Source: Rhizobium sp. Q54 | Lineage (GTDB): Bacteria > Pseudomonadota > Alphaproteobacteria > Rhizobiales > Aestuariivirgaceae | Length of the DNA: 38,771 nt | Assembly: GCA_945889445.1 (NCBI GenBank) | Contig: CAMDBX010000031.1 | Coordinates: 1 to 38,771 of the forward strand | Reading direction: 5' to 3' | In this document: positions 25,809 to 33,022 of the stretch, piece after piece | How the letters are laid out: each line of letters opens with the position of its first letter | Position numbering within the stretch: position 1 is the first letter of the stretch | Translations under genes and position numbers: made by a program | Notes under the pieces: generated by a model | Database searches by the model: none | Told to the model about the DNA's origin: nothing | What the model saw: the letters and a program-made list of their open reading frames with translations, nothing else

Positions 25809-26545
25809 TGGCACGCGCGGCCGTGCAGTTCATCGGCGTCAACAAGTGGTTCGGCAGATTCCATGTGCTGCGCGACATCGATCTTGAGGTTTTTGCGGGC
25901 GAGAGAATCGTCATCTGCGGGCCGTCGGGTTCCGGAAAGTCGACTCTCATCCGTTGCATCAACCGGCTTGAGCAGCACCAGGAAGGCCGGATCATTGTCG
26001 ACGGCGTCGAAATCAATGACGACGTCAAGGCGATCGAGGAGGTGCGGCGCGACGTTGGGATGGTGTTCCAGCACTTCAACCTGTTTCCCCACCTGACCGT
26101 GCTGGAGAACTGCACGCTGGCGCCCATCTGGGTGCGGAAAATGGCGAAGTACGATGCGGACGCCATCGCCATGAAATTCCTCGAACGCGTGCGCATCCCC
26201 GAGCAGGCGAACAAATACCCCGGCCAACTGTCCGGCGGCCAGCAACAGCGTGTGGCCATCGCACGCGCGCTGTGCATGACACCCAAGATCATGCTTTTCG
26301 ACGAGCCGACCTCGGCCCTTGACCCCGAAATGGTGAAGGAGGTTCTCGACACGATGGTGGCGCTTGCCGGCGAGGGCATGACCATGCTGGTGGTGACCCA
26401 TGAGATGGGCTTTGCCCGGCAGGTGGCGGACCGGGTGATCTTCATGGACCAGGGTCAGATTGTTGAAATGAACGCGCCGGAGGAGTTTTTCGGCAATCCG
26501 CGGAACGAGCGTACCCGGCTGTTCCTCAGCCAGATCCTGCGCTAG
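25808..26545 (+). CDS. aapP: General L-amino-acid ABC transporter ATP-binding protein
   Basis: The cytoplasmic ATPase that drives the AapQM permease; 245 aa, the normal size for the class. Walker [11 protein letters not shown]-loop [11 protein letters not shown], signature LSGGQQQR, Walker [14 protein letters not shown] and switch VVTHEMGFA are all intact. ATG 25808 is chosen because it couples to the aapM stop and sits just before the nucleotide-binding strand; an in-frame ATG at 25679 lies deep inside aapM. Confidence 0.96.
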   Translation: MARAAVQFIGVNKWFGRFHVLRDIDLEVFAGERIVICGPSGSGKSTLIRCINRLEQHQEGRIIVDGVEINDDVKAIEEVRRDVGMVFQHFNLFPHLTVLENCTLAPIWVRKMAKYDADAIAMKFLERVRIPEQANKYPGQLSGGQQQRVAIARALCMTPKIMLFDEPTSALDPEMVKEVLDTMVALAGEGMTMLVVTHEMGFARQVADRVIFMDQGQIVEMNAPEEFFGNPRNERTRLFLSQILR

Positions 26546-26573
26546 ATTTCGCCTCAAGGACGGAGGAATCGGA

Positions 26574-27581
26574 ATGAAAGCTTTTGTTGCCGCAGCGGTG
26601 CTGTTTCTGGGTGTTGCAACGGCCGCGCAGGCTGCGACACTGGAAGACGTGAAGGCGCGAGGCAGCCTCAATTGTGGCGTCAACCAGAACCTCCAGGGTT
26701 TTGGTGCAAAGGGTGCCGATGGTGCCTATGCCGGTTTTGACATCGATTTTTGCCGCGCCGTCGCCAGCGCCGCGCTGGGCGACCCCGGGAAGGTCACCTA
26801 TGTGCCGGTCAGCGCCCAGGAGCGCTTTGAGGCGCTGAAGTCGGGCAAGGTGGATGTGCTGGCGCGCAATACCACGTGGACCATGGACCGCGAGACCGCC
26901 ATGCCGCTCCGTTTCGCGGGGATATCATACCATGACGGGCAGGGCTTCATCGTGAAGAAGCTGCTTGGTGTCACCTCCGCCCTGCAACTGTCGGGGGCGT
27001 CCATCTGCTTCCAGACCGGCACCACTACGGAGAGCAACGTCGAGGACTTTTTCCGCGAGAAGGAGATGACCTTCGTGCCTGTCCGCTTCGAGAACCTTGA
27101 CGATCTGGTGACGGCGTTTGACGAAGGCAAGTGCGACACCTTCACCACCGATATGTCAGCGCTTTACGCAGTGCGCCTGCGCCTCAAGAACCCCGAGGAC
27201 GCCATGGTGCTGCAGGACGTGATCTCCAAGGAGCCGCTCGGCCCGGCGGTTCGACACGGTGACGAGCAGTGGTTCAACATCGTGCGCTGGACGCTCTATG
27301 CGCTGGTGAATGCCGAGGAGCTGGGTATCAACGCCGCCAATGTCGATGACCAGAAGGCCAAGTCCAAGAACGCCGCAGTGCGCCGCCTGCTGGGCGTTGA
27401 AGGCAGCACTGGCACCAGCATGGGACTGGACGCCGACTGGGCCGCGCGCACCATCAAGGCGACGGGCAACTACGGCGAAATCTTCGACCGCAACCTCGGC
27501 CCCAATTCGCCGCTTGCAATCAACCGTGGCATCAATGCGCTGTGGAACGCGGGCGGATTGCTCTACGCGCCGCCGATGTAA
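26574..27581 (+). CDS. Second AapJ-like amino-acid binding protein
   Basis: A 335-aa periplasmic family 3 solute-binding protein with a Sec signal peptide (MKAFVAAAVLFLGVATAAQA). It follows aapJ along its length: LEDVKARGSLNCGVNQNLQG, AGFDIDFCRAVASAALG, VLARNTTWTMDRETAM, ICFQTGTTTESN, NYGEIFDRNLG, and a YAPPM end. GGACGGAGGAAT precedes the ATG, 28 nt after aapP, so it is in the same operon. A binding-protein gene at each end of the operon suggests two substrate ranges feeding one AapQMP. The last 21 nt lie in a 23-nt repeat found again at 28384. Confidence 0.9.
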   Translation: MKAFVAAAVLFLGVATAAQAATLEDVKARGSLNCGVNQNLQGFGAKGADGAYAGFDIDFCRAVASAALGDPGKVTYVPVSAQERFEALKSGKVDVLARNTTWTMDRETAMPLRFAGISYHDGQGFIVKKLLGVTSALQLSGASICFQTGTTTESNVEDFFREKEMTFVPVRFENLDDLVTAFDEGKCDTFTTDMSALYAVRLRLKNPEDAMVLQDVISKEPLGPAVRHGDEQWFNIVRWTLYALVNAEELGINAANVDDQKAKSKNAAVRRLLGVEGSTGTSMGLDADWAARTIKATGNYGEIFDRNLGPNSPLAINRGINALWNAGGLLYAPPM

Positions 27582-27583
27582 GC
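27561..27583 (+). repeat. 23-bp direct repeat, left copy (3' end of second aapJ-like gene)
   Basis: Covers the last codons (LYAPPM), the stop and 2 nt beyond. An identical 23-nt copy lies at 28384-28406 in the same orientation. The stretch between them is AT-richer than all its neighbours and carries one gene. Confidence 0.85.
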
Positions 27584-27695
27584 GTGCGATCACTCTGGTA
27601 TGTGCGCGGGCTATGGCTTGTGAGGGTTGCCTAGCAACCTCATTGTTTCGGGGCGGCTTTCGCTGAGTGCAATCACCATCAAGGAGACTTGCGTT

Positions 27696-28241
27696 TTGCC
27701 GAAACCTTGGGAAGACCGTGTCGATGAAGAGGGGGATTGTTCCGCCGACGCCATTTATGTTGAAGTTGGCAGAGCGCTGACGCAGTGGGAAACTCTTGAA
27801 TCTGAGTTGGCTAATATTTACGCTCACTTACTAGCCGATGGTTCTGGTGCACGATTTCTCGCAGCAGGAAGTGCCTTCGGCCAGATTAGTGGCTCGATGA
27901 ATCGACAAGAGATGTTGAAAAGTGTGATAGCTATTGTTTTCAGCAGCCCGCCAATGGACGCTCTTGAGGAGATCAAAGCAGAGATATCGGTTCTTCTGAA
28001 CGACGTGCGAAATTACACTGGGCGGAGAAACGCAATAGCACACGGGGTGGTGATCGAGCTGTCTGTCAACAACGGCCCTAGAGCAAGTTTTCTCGCGCCA
28101 GCTTGGTATATGACGAGAAAGCAGCATGCACCAGCTTCATTCTCTCCAAAGTTCATGTTCAACTCCAGGACCCTTGCATACTCCACGTTGATATTTATGG
28201 AATTGCGAACGAGGGCAACCAACTTCATCTCAAAATATTGA
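27696..28241 (+). CDS. Orphan HEPN-like protein of unknown function
   Basis: A 181-aa protein I do not recognise. It is mainly helical (WETLESELANIYAHLLAD; ALEEIKAEISVLLNDVRN) and contains RRNAIAHG at 110-117, matching the HEPN motif R-x4-H with a polar residue after the Arg (R111, N112, H116). HEPN domains are often RNases in toxin-antitoxin and defence systems, though similar RN-AHG motifs occur in uncharacterised families. No antitoxin-like or nucleotidyltransferase partner is visible. Start read as TTG 27696, with AAGGAG at 27681-27686; the frame is open back to 27627. Base and codon use are AT-richer than its neighbours, and the gene lies inside a 23-bp direct repeat, so it is probably acquired. 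Confidence 0.65.
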   Translation: MPKPWEDRVDEEGDCSADAIYVEVGRALTQWETLESELANIYAHLLADGSGARFLAAGSAFGQISGSMNRQEMLKSVIAIVFSSPPMDALEEIKAEISVLLNDVRNYTGRRNAIAHGVVIELSVNNGPRASFLAPAWYMTRKQHAPASFSPKFMFNSRTLAYSTLIFMELRTRATNFISKY

Positions 28242-28383
28242 CATACCTGAGTAAACGCGAGCCCCTGCCAGGGGCCAAATGAATTAGCTGAGGAGACTCT
28301 TGAGTGTTCAACCTGTTTCTGAATCCATGTGCGTCTCTGCTCCATGAACTCGGCATAGATAGCTGTTCAGAATTGGCTGGCCT

Positions 28384-28406
28384 CTCTACGCGCCGCCGAT
28401 GTAAGC
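28384..28406 (+). repeat. 23-bp direct repeat, right copy
   Basis: Identical to 27561-27583. Read in the same frame it encodes LYAPPM and stop, with a loosely similar preceding segment (GGCTGGCCT versus the GGCGGCCTG expected for such genes), so it may be a decayed end of a binding-protein gene rather than a simple target duplication. A weak hairpin lies at 28261-28275 in the 238-nt gap (28242-28479); nothing else was recognised there. Confidence 0.85.
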
Positions 28407-28479
28407 CTCACGCATGCCGTGGCCGCGTCCGGTTTGGATGGGAGCCGAACGGTATCCGTCGTAACGTTTTGCCCTTGGG

Positions 28480-29028
28480 CTACTTGTCGTCATCCTTTTC
28501 CCGCTCGAGCCGGATGTGGAGATCCAACGGGGGCGGCAGGGGGCAGGGACGATAGTTGCAGGGGGGCTGTTCGACTGGCTTCGGGCAGCAGTCCTCCGTC
28601 GCCTTCTGCAATGCTTCGCGACGGTCGAGGTCGAGCGACGCTGCAGGGTGGACCGTGCGGGTGATGTCCAGCAGGTCAGACTCCGCAGCGGCGATGACGG
28701 TCTGCAAGCCGGTTTGCAGATGTGCTTCGTTGTGGATTGCGCAGGTGTTGCGGGCGATCGCATCCAGCGAGCAGATCATGGTGTCAGTCTGGCGCGAGAG
28801 ATGCAGCAGCACCGTGTTTGTGACCTGATGCAGCTTGGCAATGGTCTTTAGCACGGCCGTGCCGGCGTCAACCGCCGACCTGACATCGTTCACGGCCACT
28901 GTGTTCGCACCGATTGCACCAACGATCGCCGCCTGACCGGCGATGATGCTGGCATTGTCGGTGTGCAGGACCTGCATGTTGGCGTTGATGGCCTAGAGTT
29001 CGTTGAAGGCGTCATTGAGGGTCGGCAT
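28480..29028 (-). pseudogene. Helical protein with Cys/Pro-rich tail, amber-interrupted at codon 12
   Basis: I do not recognise this family. A good start (ATG 29028, with AGGAAA upstream) gives MPTLNDAFNEL, then TAG (28995-28993), then the same frame continues as AINANMQVLHTD to 28480. CAG (Gln) to TAG is one base change. Without readthrough, only a restart at ATG 28977 (165 aa, no clear ribosome site) is possible. The body is helical and Ala/Thr-rich. The tail has CCPKPVEQPPCNYRPCPLPPP, then a charged end. It is the third gene of the minus-strand set from 30237; the Cys tail recalls the CCSC end of the first gene. Confidence 0.6.
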
Positions 29029-29058
29029 GGCTCGGTTTCCTGTGCTGGCGCTTGAGAG

Positions 29059-29592
29059 CTAGTCGCGGGTATCAGGCTTCACGGGTGTTTCACGGCTGAT
29101 GGTGTTGCCCCATTTGGCGAGGCGCGTTCGGACCGCGCGCGCGTCCGCCCGTTCGAAGCGGCCCATCGGCTTCTCACTGGCGCCGATCTCGCAGCGGATG
29201 GTTTGCATGTCGCGAATGTCGGTGTGCGCCAGTGCAAGAGGTCGGCCCGGCACCTGGCTCAGTTCTTTCAGGATGCCGGGAATCTTCACGGTGATCTTGG
29301 CCTCGCCATGAGGCTTCACCGTCACCGTGGCCGGAGTTGGCAGGGAGAAGATCGGACCATTCTCGTGAAGGGGGCCGGGCTTTGCCTCGGCCAACCGAAG
29401 GGTGAGCACGCGTTGTGCCGCGTCATAGGACATACTGCGCAACTCGCTGATGACGTGGAGCGGAACGGTGCCGGGGTTCGCGACCGTGATCGTGACGTCG
29501 AACCAGATGTCGCGGTGCCCATCCATCGGGCTCGGCAGGCCGCGGCGCCGCCCGGAGAGTTCAATGTTGCTGATCGAGATGCCGCCGGCCAT
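29059..29592 (-). CDS. Beta-sandwich protein of unknown function
   Basis: A 177-aa protein with no signal peptide and no family I recognise. Alternating strands such as IWFDVTITVANPGTVPLHVI and TVTVKPHGEAKITVKIPGIL suggest an Ig-like or LEA14-like beta-sandwich; the C-terminal third is charged and probably helical (FERADARAVRTRLAKW). GGAAAGAAG precedes ATG 29592, 15 nt after the metallopeptidase stop; the third gene starts 30 nt after its own stop. Its position in a compact set implies joint function, perhaps as a binding or structural partner. Confidence 0.65.
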   Translation of the reverse strand: MAGGISISNIELSGRRRGLPSPMDGHRDIWFDVTITVANPGTVPLHVISELRSMSYDAAQRVLTLRLAEAKPGPLHENGPIFSLPTPATVTVKPHGEAKITVKIPGILKELSQVPGRPLALAHTDIRDMQTIRCEIGASEKPMGRFERADARAVRTRLAKWGNTISRETPVKPDTRD

Positions 29593-29607
29593 GCGCTTCT
29601 TTCCCCG

Positions 29608-30237
29608 TCAGCAGCTACAGCAGGGCGAGGGGCCGGTAGGTCCGGTTCCACCCGGCGGCACCATGCCGGTGCAGGTTGGTATCTGCAGCCCGTCACCCGG
29701 TCCCTGACCGCCATTGTGATTGTTGGGATCACGTAGCGGGAGACCGACCTGGGCGCGGTAGCGGTTCTCGTCTGTGATCGCCTGAAATTCCGGATCAGCG
29801 GCGTCGAAGCTGCCGTTTGCCCGGTGGAAGGCATGCGAGAGTTCATGCAACAGGATAACGGAGCGCGGCAGCGAGATCTGGTTGCCGGCGGTGTCGAAGC
29901 CGAACATGGGGTTGTCGAAACAATAGGCGACCTGGATCAGGCCGTTGGCATCTGCCGGGTAGGTGGCACCGCCGACCAGGTTGATTGGTATCATGTTGCC
30001 CGCGCCATCCGGGATGTTGGTACCATTCGGCACGGCGCTGATCACCACGTTGCCAGCCGATTGCACCAGCGCTTCGATCCGGTCCTGGCCGGCCCCGGAA
30101 GACGTCTTGGCGTAGGTAATGCGGTCCACTTGGCTGGTTGCAGCCGTCACGCCAAGGGCTGAATCGCAGCGGGTGATGGTGAAGACGTCCACCAGCGCGG
30201 CGCCATCATTGGCGAGTTTGCTGAGAAAGAGGGTCAC
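29608..30237 (-). CDS. Putative zinc metallopeptidase, M91/NleD-like, with Cys tail
   Basis: A 209-aa protein. LLHELSHAFHRANG contains HExxH (H131, E132, H135), the zinc-protease signature. Downstream, ITDENRYRAQVGLPLR resembles the EN-R-GLP-R region of NleD-like (M91) peptidases, with E157 a possible third ligand. The tail is Gly/Pro-rich (MVPPGGTGPTGPSP) and ends CCSC. No signal peptide is seen. Start is GTG 30237 with GGAGGT upstream. It leads the three-gene set; a promoter with an internal inverted repeat lies at 30293-30321. Protease activity and target are inferred, not shown. Confidence 0.65.
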   Translation of the reverse strand: MTLFLSKLANDGAALVDVFTITRCDSALGVTAATSQVDRITYAKTSSGAGQDRIEALVQSAGNVVISAVPNGTNIPDGAGNMIPINLVGGATYPADANGLIQVAYCFDNPMFGFDTAGNQISLPRSVILLHELSHAFHRANGSFDAADPEFQAITDENRYRAQVGLPLRDPNNHNGGQGPGDGLQIPTCTGMVPPGGTGPTGPSPCCSC

Positions 30238-30292
30238 GGGGCACCTCCGGCAATGAGCAACCAGAAAGCATCTCTGATTGCAATATTTGCCG

Positions 30293-30321
30293 AATGTGAA
30301 CGACTATTGTCGTAACGTCAA
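30293..30321 (-). promoter_or_regulatory. Putative promoter with operator-like palindrome for the metallopeptidase set
   Basis: On the minus strand: TTGACG (30321-30316), 17-bp spacer, CACATT (30298-30293). The spacer holds a perfect inverted repeat, ACGAC-AATA-GTCGT (30313-30300). A repressor bound there would block RNA polymerase. The -10 is weak, which would suit a controlled promoter. Confidence 0.4.
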
Positions 30322-30332
30322 GAAAAACCCAG

Positions 30333-31178
30333 TCACAGGCCCGCGATGACGGAATTGTCTGGGTTGCCGCCCCATTCCGTCCACGAGCCGTCATAGAGGG
30401 CGTGGTCGCGATTGCCCGTGAGGGTTAGACCAAGGCTGAGGATCGCGGCGGTGATGCCGGAGCCGCAGGAGGTGATCACGGGCTTCGAGGGATCAATCCC
30501 GGCCGCCGCGAAGCTGGCCTCAATCTCGGGCGGCGATTTGAGCGTACCGTCGGGATTGAGGAGGCTGGCGTAATGGACGTTGCTGGCGCCGGGCATGTGG
30601 CCGGCCCGCACGCCGGGGCGAGGCTCTGCCTCCTCGCCACGGAACCTGGTGCCGGAGCGGGCATCGGCAAGCTGTGCCGCGCCGGACTTCAGCGCGGCGG
30701 CAACGTCCTTCATGTCCTTCACCATGGACCCCTTGAAACGGGCAGTGAAGTGGCGCTCCTGGCGGGGAAGGGCGGGTCCGTCCTCGGTTGCGCGGCCCTC
30801 GGCCAACCATTTCTTCAAGCCGCCGTCGAGCACGGCGACGTCGTCATGGCCGAAGACCTTGAACATCCACCAGGCACGGGCGGCAGAAAACAGGCCGACC
30901 GTGTCATAGGCGACGATGCGCTTGCCGTCGCCAATGCCCATCCTGCGCATGCGGGAGGCAAACTTCTCCGGGCTTGGCAGCATGTGGGGCAGGCTGGAGG
31001 CAGTGTCGGACAATTCGTCGATGTCGAAGAACTGGGCACCGGGAATATGGGCGGCGGCGAACTCCTTCTTTGCATCGCGGTTGGCGGTGGGAAGGTGCCA
31101 GGAGGCGTCGATGATGGCAATGTCGGGAGAGCCGAGGTGATCGGCCAGCCATTCGGTCGAGACGATGTCGTTGCTCAT
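30333..31178 (-). CDS. sseA: 3-mercaptopyruvate sulfurtransferase
   Basis: Moves sulfur from 3-mercaptopyruvate to thiol or cyanide acceptors. The 281-aa product has two rhodanese domains: an inactive N-terminal one (VSTEWLADHL to LDGGLKKWL) and a catalytic C-terminal one with active-site loop SCGSGITA (Cys238). CGSG-T is the mercaptopyruvate-type loop rather than the CRKG-T of thiosulfate rhodaneses. The start overlaps the alaX stop by 4 nt. It is the last gene of the cysK-alaX-sseA operon, which joins cysteine synthesis, a tRNA proofreading enzyme and cysteine-derived sulfur transfer. Confidence 0.93.
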   Translation of the reverse strand: MSNDIVSTEWLADHLGSPDIAIIDASWHLPTANRDAKKEFAAAHIPGAQFFDIDELSDTASSLPHMLPSPEKFASRMRRMGIGDGKRIVAYDTVGLFSAARAWWMFKVFGHDDVAVLDGGLKKWLAEGRATEDGPALPRQERHFTARFKGSMVKDMKDVAAALKSGAAQLADARSGTRFRGEEAEPRPGVRAGHMPGASNVHYASLLNPDGTLKSPPEIEASFAAAGIDPSKPVITSCGSGITAAILSLGLTLTGNRDHALYDGSWTEWGGNPDNSVIAGL

Positions 31179-31894
31179 TGGAAGGCTACCCTGATGCGGC
31201 GGTTGATCTTGCCCTTGTTCTCGATCTTGGACACCACGACGGGGCCGATGGCGCCTGTCGACGAAAGATGGGTGCCGCCGCAGGGCTGCAGGTCGACCTT
31301 GCCGTCTTCGCCGATCATCACCAAGCGGACGCGGCCGGTGCCAGTTGGCGGCTTTACCGACATGGTGCGGATGAGATGCTGATTTTCCGCCATCTCCTCG
31401 TCGGTGATCCAGCGGAACGAAACGGGATGGTCTTCCGTCACCAGTCGGTTGAGCGTGGCGGTGAGGTCTGCCTTGTCCGGGATCTGGCCCTCGGGAATGT
31501 CGAAGTCGATGCGGCCGCCATCCTCGCCGATGGCGCCACCGGTGACGGGGAATGGGACGGACGCGCAGAGCAGGTGCATAAGCGTGTGGGCGCGCATGTT
31601 GCGGTGACGGTTGCTCCAGTCGAGGGTGGGCGTCACCTTTGCGCCGACGCTGGGAAGGGTTTGGCCTTCGGCAGGCACGTGCACCACGTCCTTCGTTTCG
31701 TCATAGACGGTGGTGGCGATGGTGACGTTGCCGCCGTCCCATGTGAGGGTGCCCTTGTCGCCCGGTTGCCCGCCGGCGGTTGCGTAGAAGACCGTCTGGT
31801 CGAGCAGGATGCCGCCCTTGTCATTGACCGCGGTGACGGTTGCCGCGCAGTCCTTCAGGTAAGCATCATCACGGAACAGCAGCGTGGCGCTCAC
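31175..31894 (-). CDS. Alanyl-tRNA editing protein AlaX
   Basis: A free-standing relative of the AlaRS editing domain that hydrolyses mischarged Ser- or Gly-tRNA-Ala. The 239-aa product has the zinc/editing motifs HTLMH (H103, H107) and CGGTH (C205, H209), plus GGQPGDKG near the N-terminus. The start is GTG 31894, overlapping the cysK stop by 4 nt (GTGA); longer in-frame starts run antisense-like into cysK. The 4-nt overlaps on both sides show a tight operon with cysK and sseA. Confidence 0.92.
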   Translation of the reverse strand: MSATLLFRDDAYLKDCAATVTAVNDKGGILLDQTVFYATAGGQPGDKGTLTWDGGNVTIATTVYDETKDVVHVPAEGQTLPSVGAKVTPTLDWSNRHRNMRAHTLMHLLCASVPFPVTGGAIGEDGGRIDFDIPEGQIPDKADLTATLNRLVTEDHPVSFRWITDEEMAENQHLIRTMSVKPPTGTGRVRLVMIGEDGKVDLQPCGGTHLSSTGAIGPVVVSKIENKGKINRRIRVAFQ

Positions 31895-32916
31895 GCCGTC
31901 ACCTCTTCGGCGACATTCGGCACGTCCGGAACCTTCTCGAGCCAGGCGGGCACGAGCAAGTTCTTCTCGCGCAGGAAGGCGGGGTTGAAGAGCTTGGAGG
32001 CATAGCGCGTGCCGTAGTCGCAGAGGATGGTCACGATGGTGTGGCCGGGGCCGAGTACTTTCGCCATGCGGATGGCGCCTGCCACGTTGACGCCGGTCGA
32101 GCCACCCATGCACAGGCCCTCGTGCTGTAGGAGGTCGAAGGCGATCGGAATGGCCTCGGAATCGGGAATCTGGAATGCGTCATCGACGATGGCGCCCTCA
32201 AGGTTCGCGGTGATGCGGCCTTGGCCGATGCCCTCGGTGATCGAGGAACCTTCGGACTTCAGCTCGCCGTGCTTGTAGTAATTGTAAAGCGCCGCTCCCA
32301 TCGGATCGGCCAGAGCGATCTTGATGTTGGGGTTGAAGGACTTGAGCCCCATGGAAACGCCGGCCAACGTGCCGCCGGAACCGACAGCGGCGACGAAGGC
32401 GTCGACCTTGCCGTCGGTCTGCTTCCAGATCTCGGGAGCTGTTCCCTCGATGTGGGCCATGCGGTTTGCGGTGTTGTCGAATTGGTTGGCCCAGACGGCG
32501 CCCATCGCCTTGGCGAGGCGGCCGGAATACTTCACGTAGTTGTTGGGGTTCTTGTAGGGAACGGCCGGAACTTCAACGAGCTCGGCACCGAGCTGGCGGA
32601 GTGCGTCCTTCTTCTCCTGGCTCTGCGTGTTGGGAATGACGATGACCGATCGGAAACCCATGGCATTGGCGACCACTGTGAGGCCGATGCCGGTATTGCC
32701 GGCCGTTCCCTCGACAATGGTGCCGCCTGGCTTCAGTTCGCCGCGGGCGATGGCGTCACGGATGATGAACAGGGCGGCGCGGTCCTTGACCGACTGGCCG
32801 GGATTCATGAACTCGGCCTTGCCGAGAACGGTGCAGCCAGTGAGTTCGGAAGCCTTGCGGAGCCTGATCAACGGCGTGTTGCCGATGGCGGCGATGACGT
32901 CTTGCTTGATATCCAT
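31891..32916 (-). CDS. cysK: Cysteine synthase A (O-acetylserine sulfhydrylase)
   Basis: A PLP enzyme making cysteine from O-acetylserine and sulfide. The 341-aa product has the PLP lysine in NPGQSVKDRAA (K44), the substrate loop EGTAGNTGIGL, the glycine-rich GSGGTLAG, and GGSTGVNVAGA near the C-terminus. The EGTAGNTG form and the length match the alphaproteobacterial cysK-like branch; other beta-replacement substrates cannot be excluded. ATG 32916 is chosen because the first strand begins there; a longer open frame upstream shows no coding character. First gene of the operon. Confidence 0.92.
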   Translation of the reverse strand: MDIKQDVIAAIGNTPLIRLRKASELTGCTVLGKAEFMNPGQSVKDRAALFIIRDAIARGELKPGGTIVEGTAGNTGIGLTVVANAMGFRSVIVIPNTQSQEKKDALRQLGAELVEVPAVPYKNPNNYVKYSGRLAKAMGAVWANQFDNTANRMAHIEGTAPEIWKQTDGKVDAFVAAVGSGGTLAGVSMGLKSFNPNIKIALADPMGAALYNYYKHGELKSEGSSITEGIGQGRITANLEGAIVDDAFQIPDSEAIPIAFDLLQHEGLCMGGSTGVNVAGAIRMAKVLGPGHTIVTILCDYGTRYASKLFNPAFLREKNLLVPAWLEKVPDVPNVAEEVTA

Positions 32917-32974
32917 GGCGCTAGTGATGCCCCACCGGGCGAATTCCGTCAAATGGGCAAGGCCAACAAAGAGA

Positions 32975-33002
32975 AAGGGCGCCAGGTGAACCCGGCGCCC
33001 TT
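32975..33002 (-). terminator. Terminator of the first CGYYPYPPCY paralogue
   Basis: On the minus strand a 9-bp stem (33002-32994 AAGGGCGCC with 32983-32975 GGCGCCCTT), extended inward by further pairs, is followed by TCTCTTTG. It lies 21 nt after the stop at 33023 and resembles the terminator at 33758-33788. Confidence 0.7.
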
Positions 33003-33022
33003 CATGGAATGGTCGGTTCCGC

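Noticed and set aside
28304-28555. 83-codon open frame spanning the right 23-bp repeat
   Set aside because: Arg-rich, no ribosome site, no recognisable motif, and it crosses a repeat boundary between DNA of different base composition.
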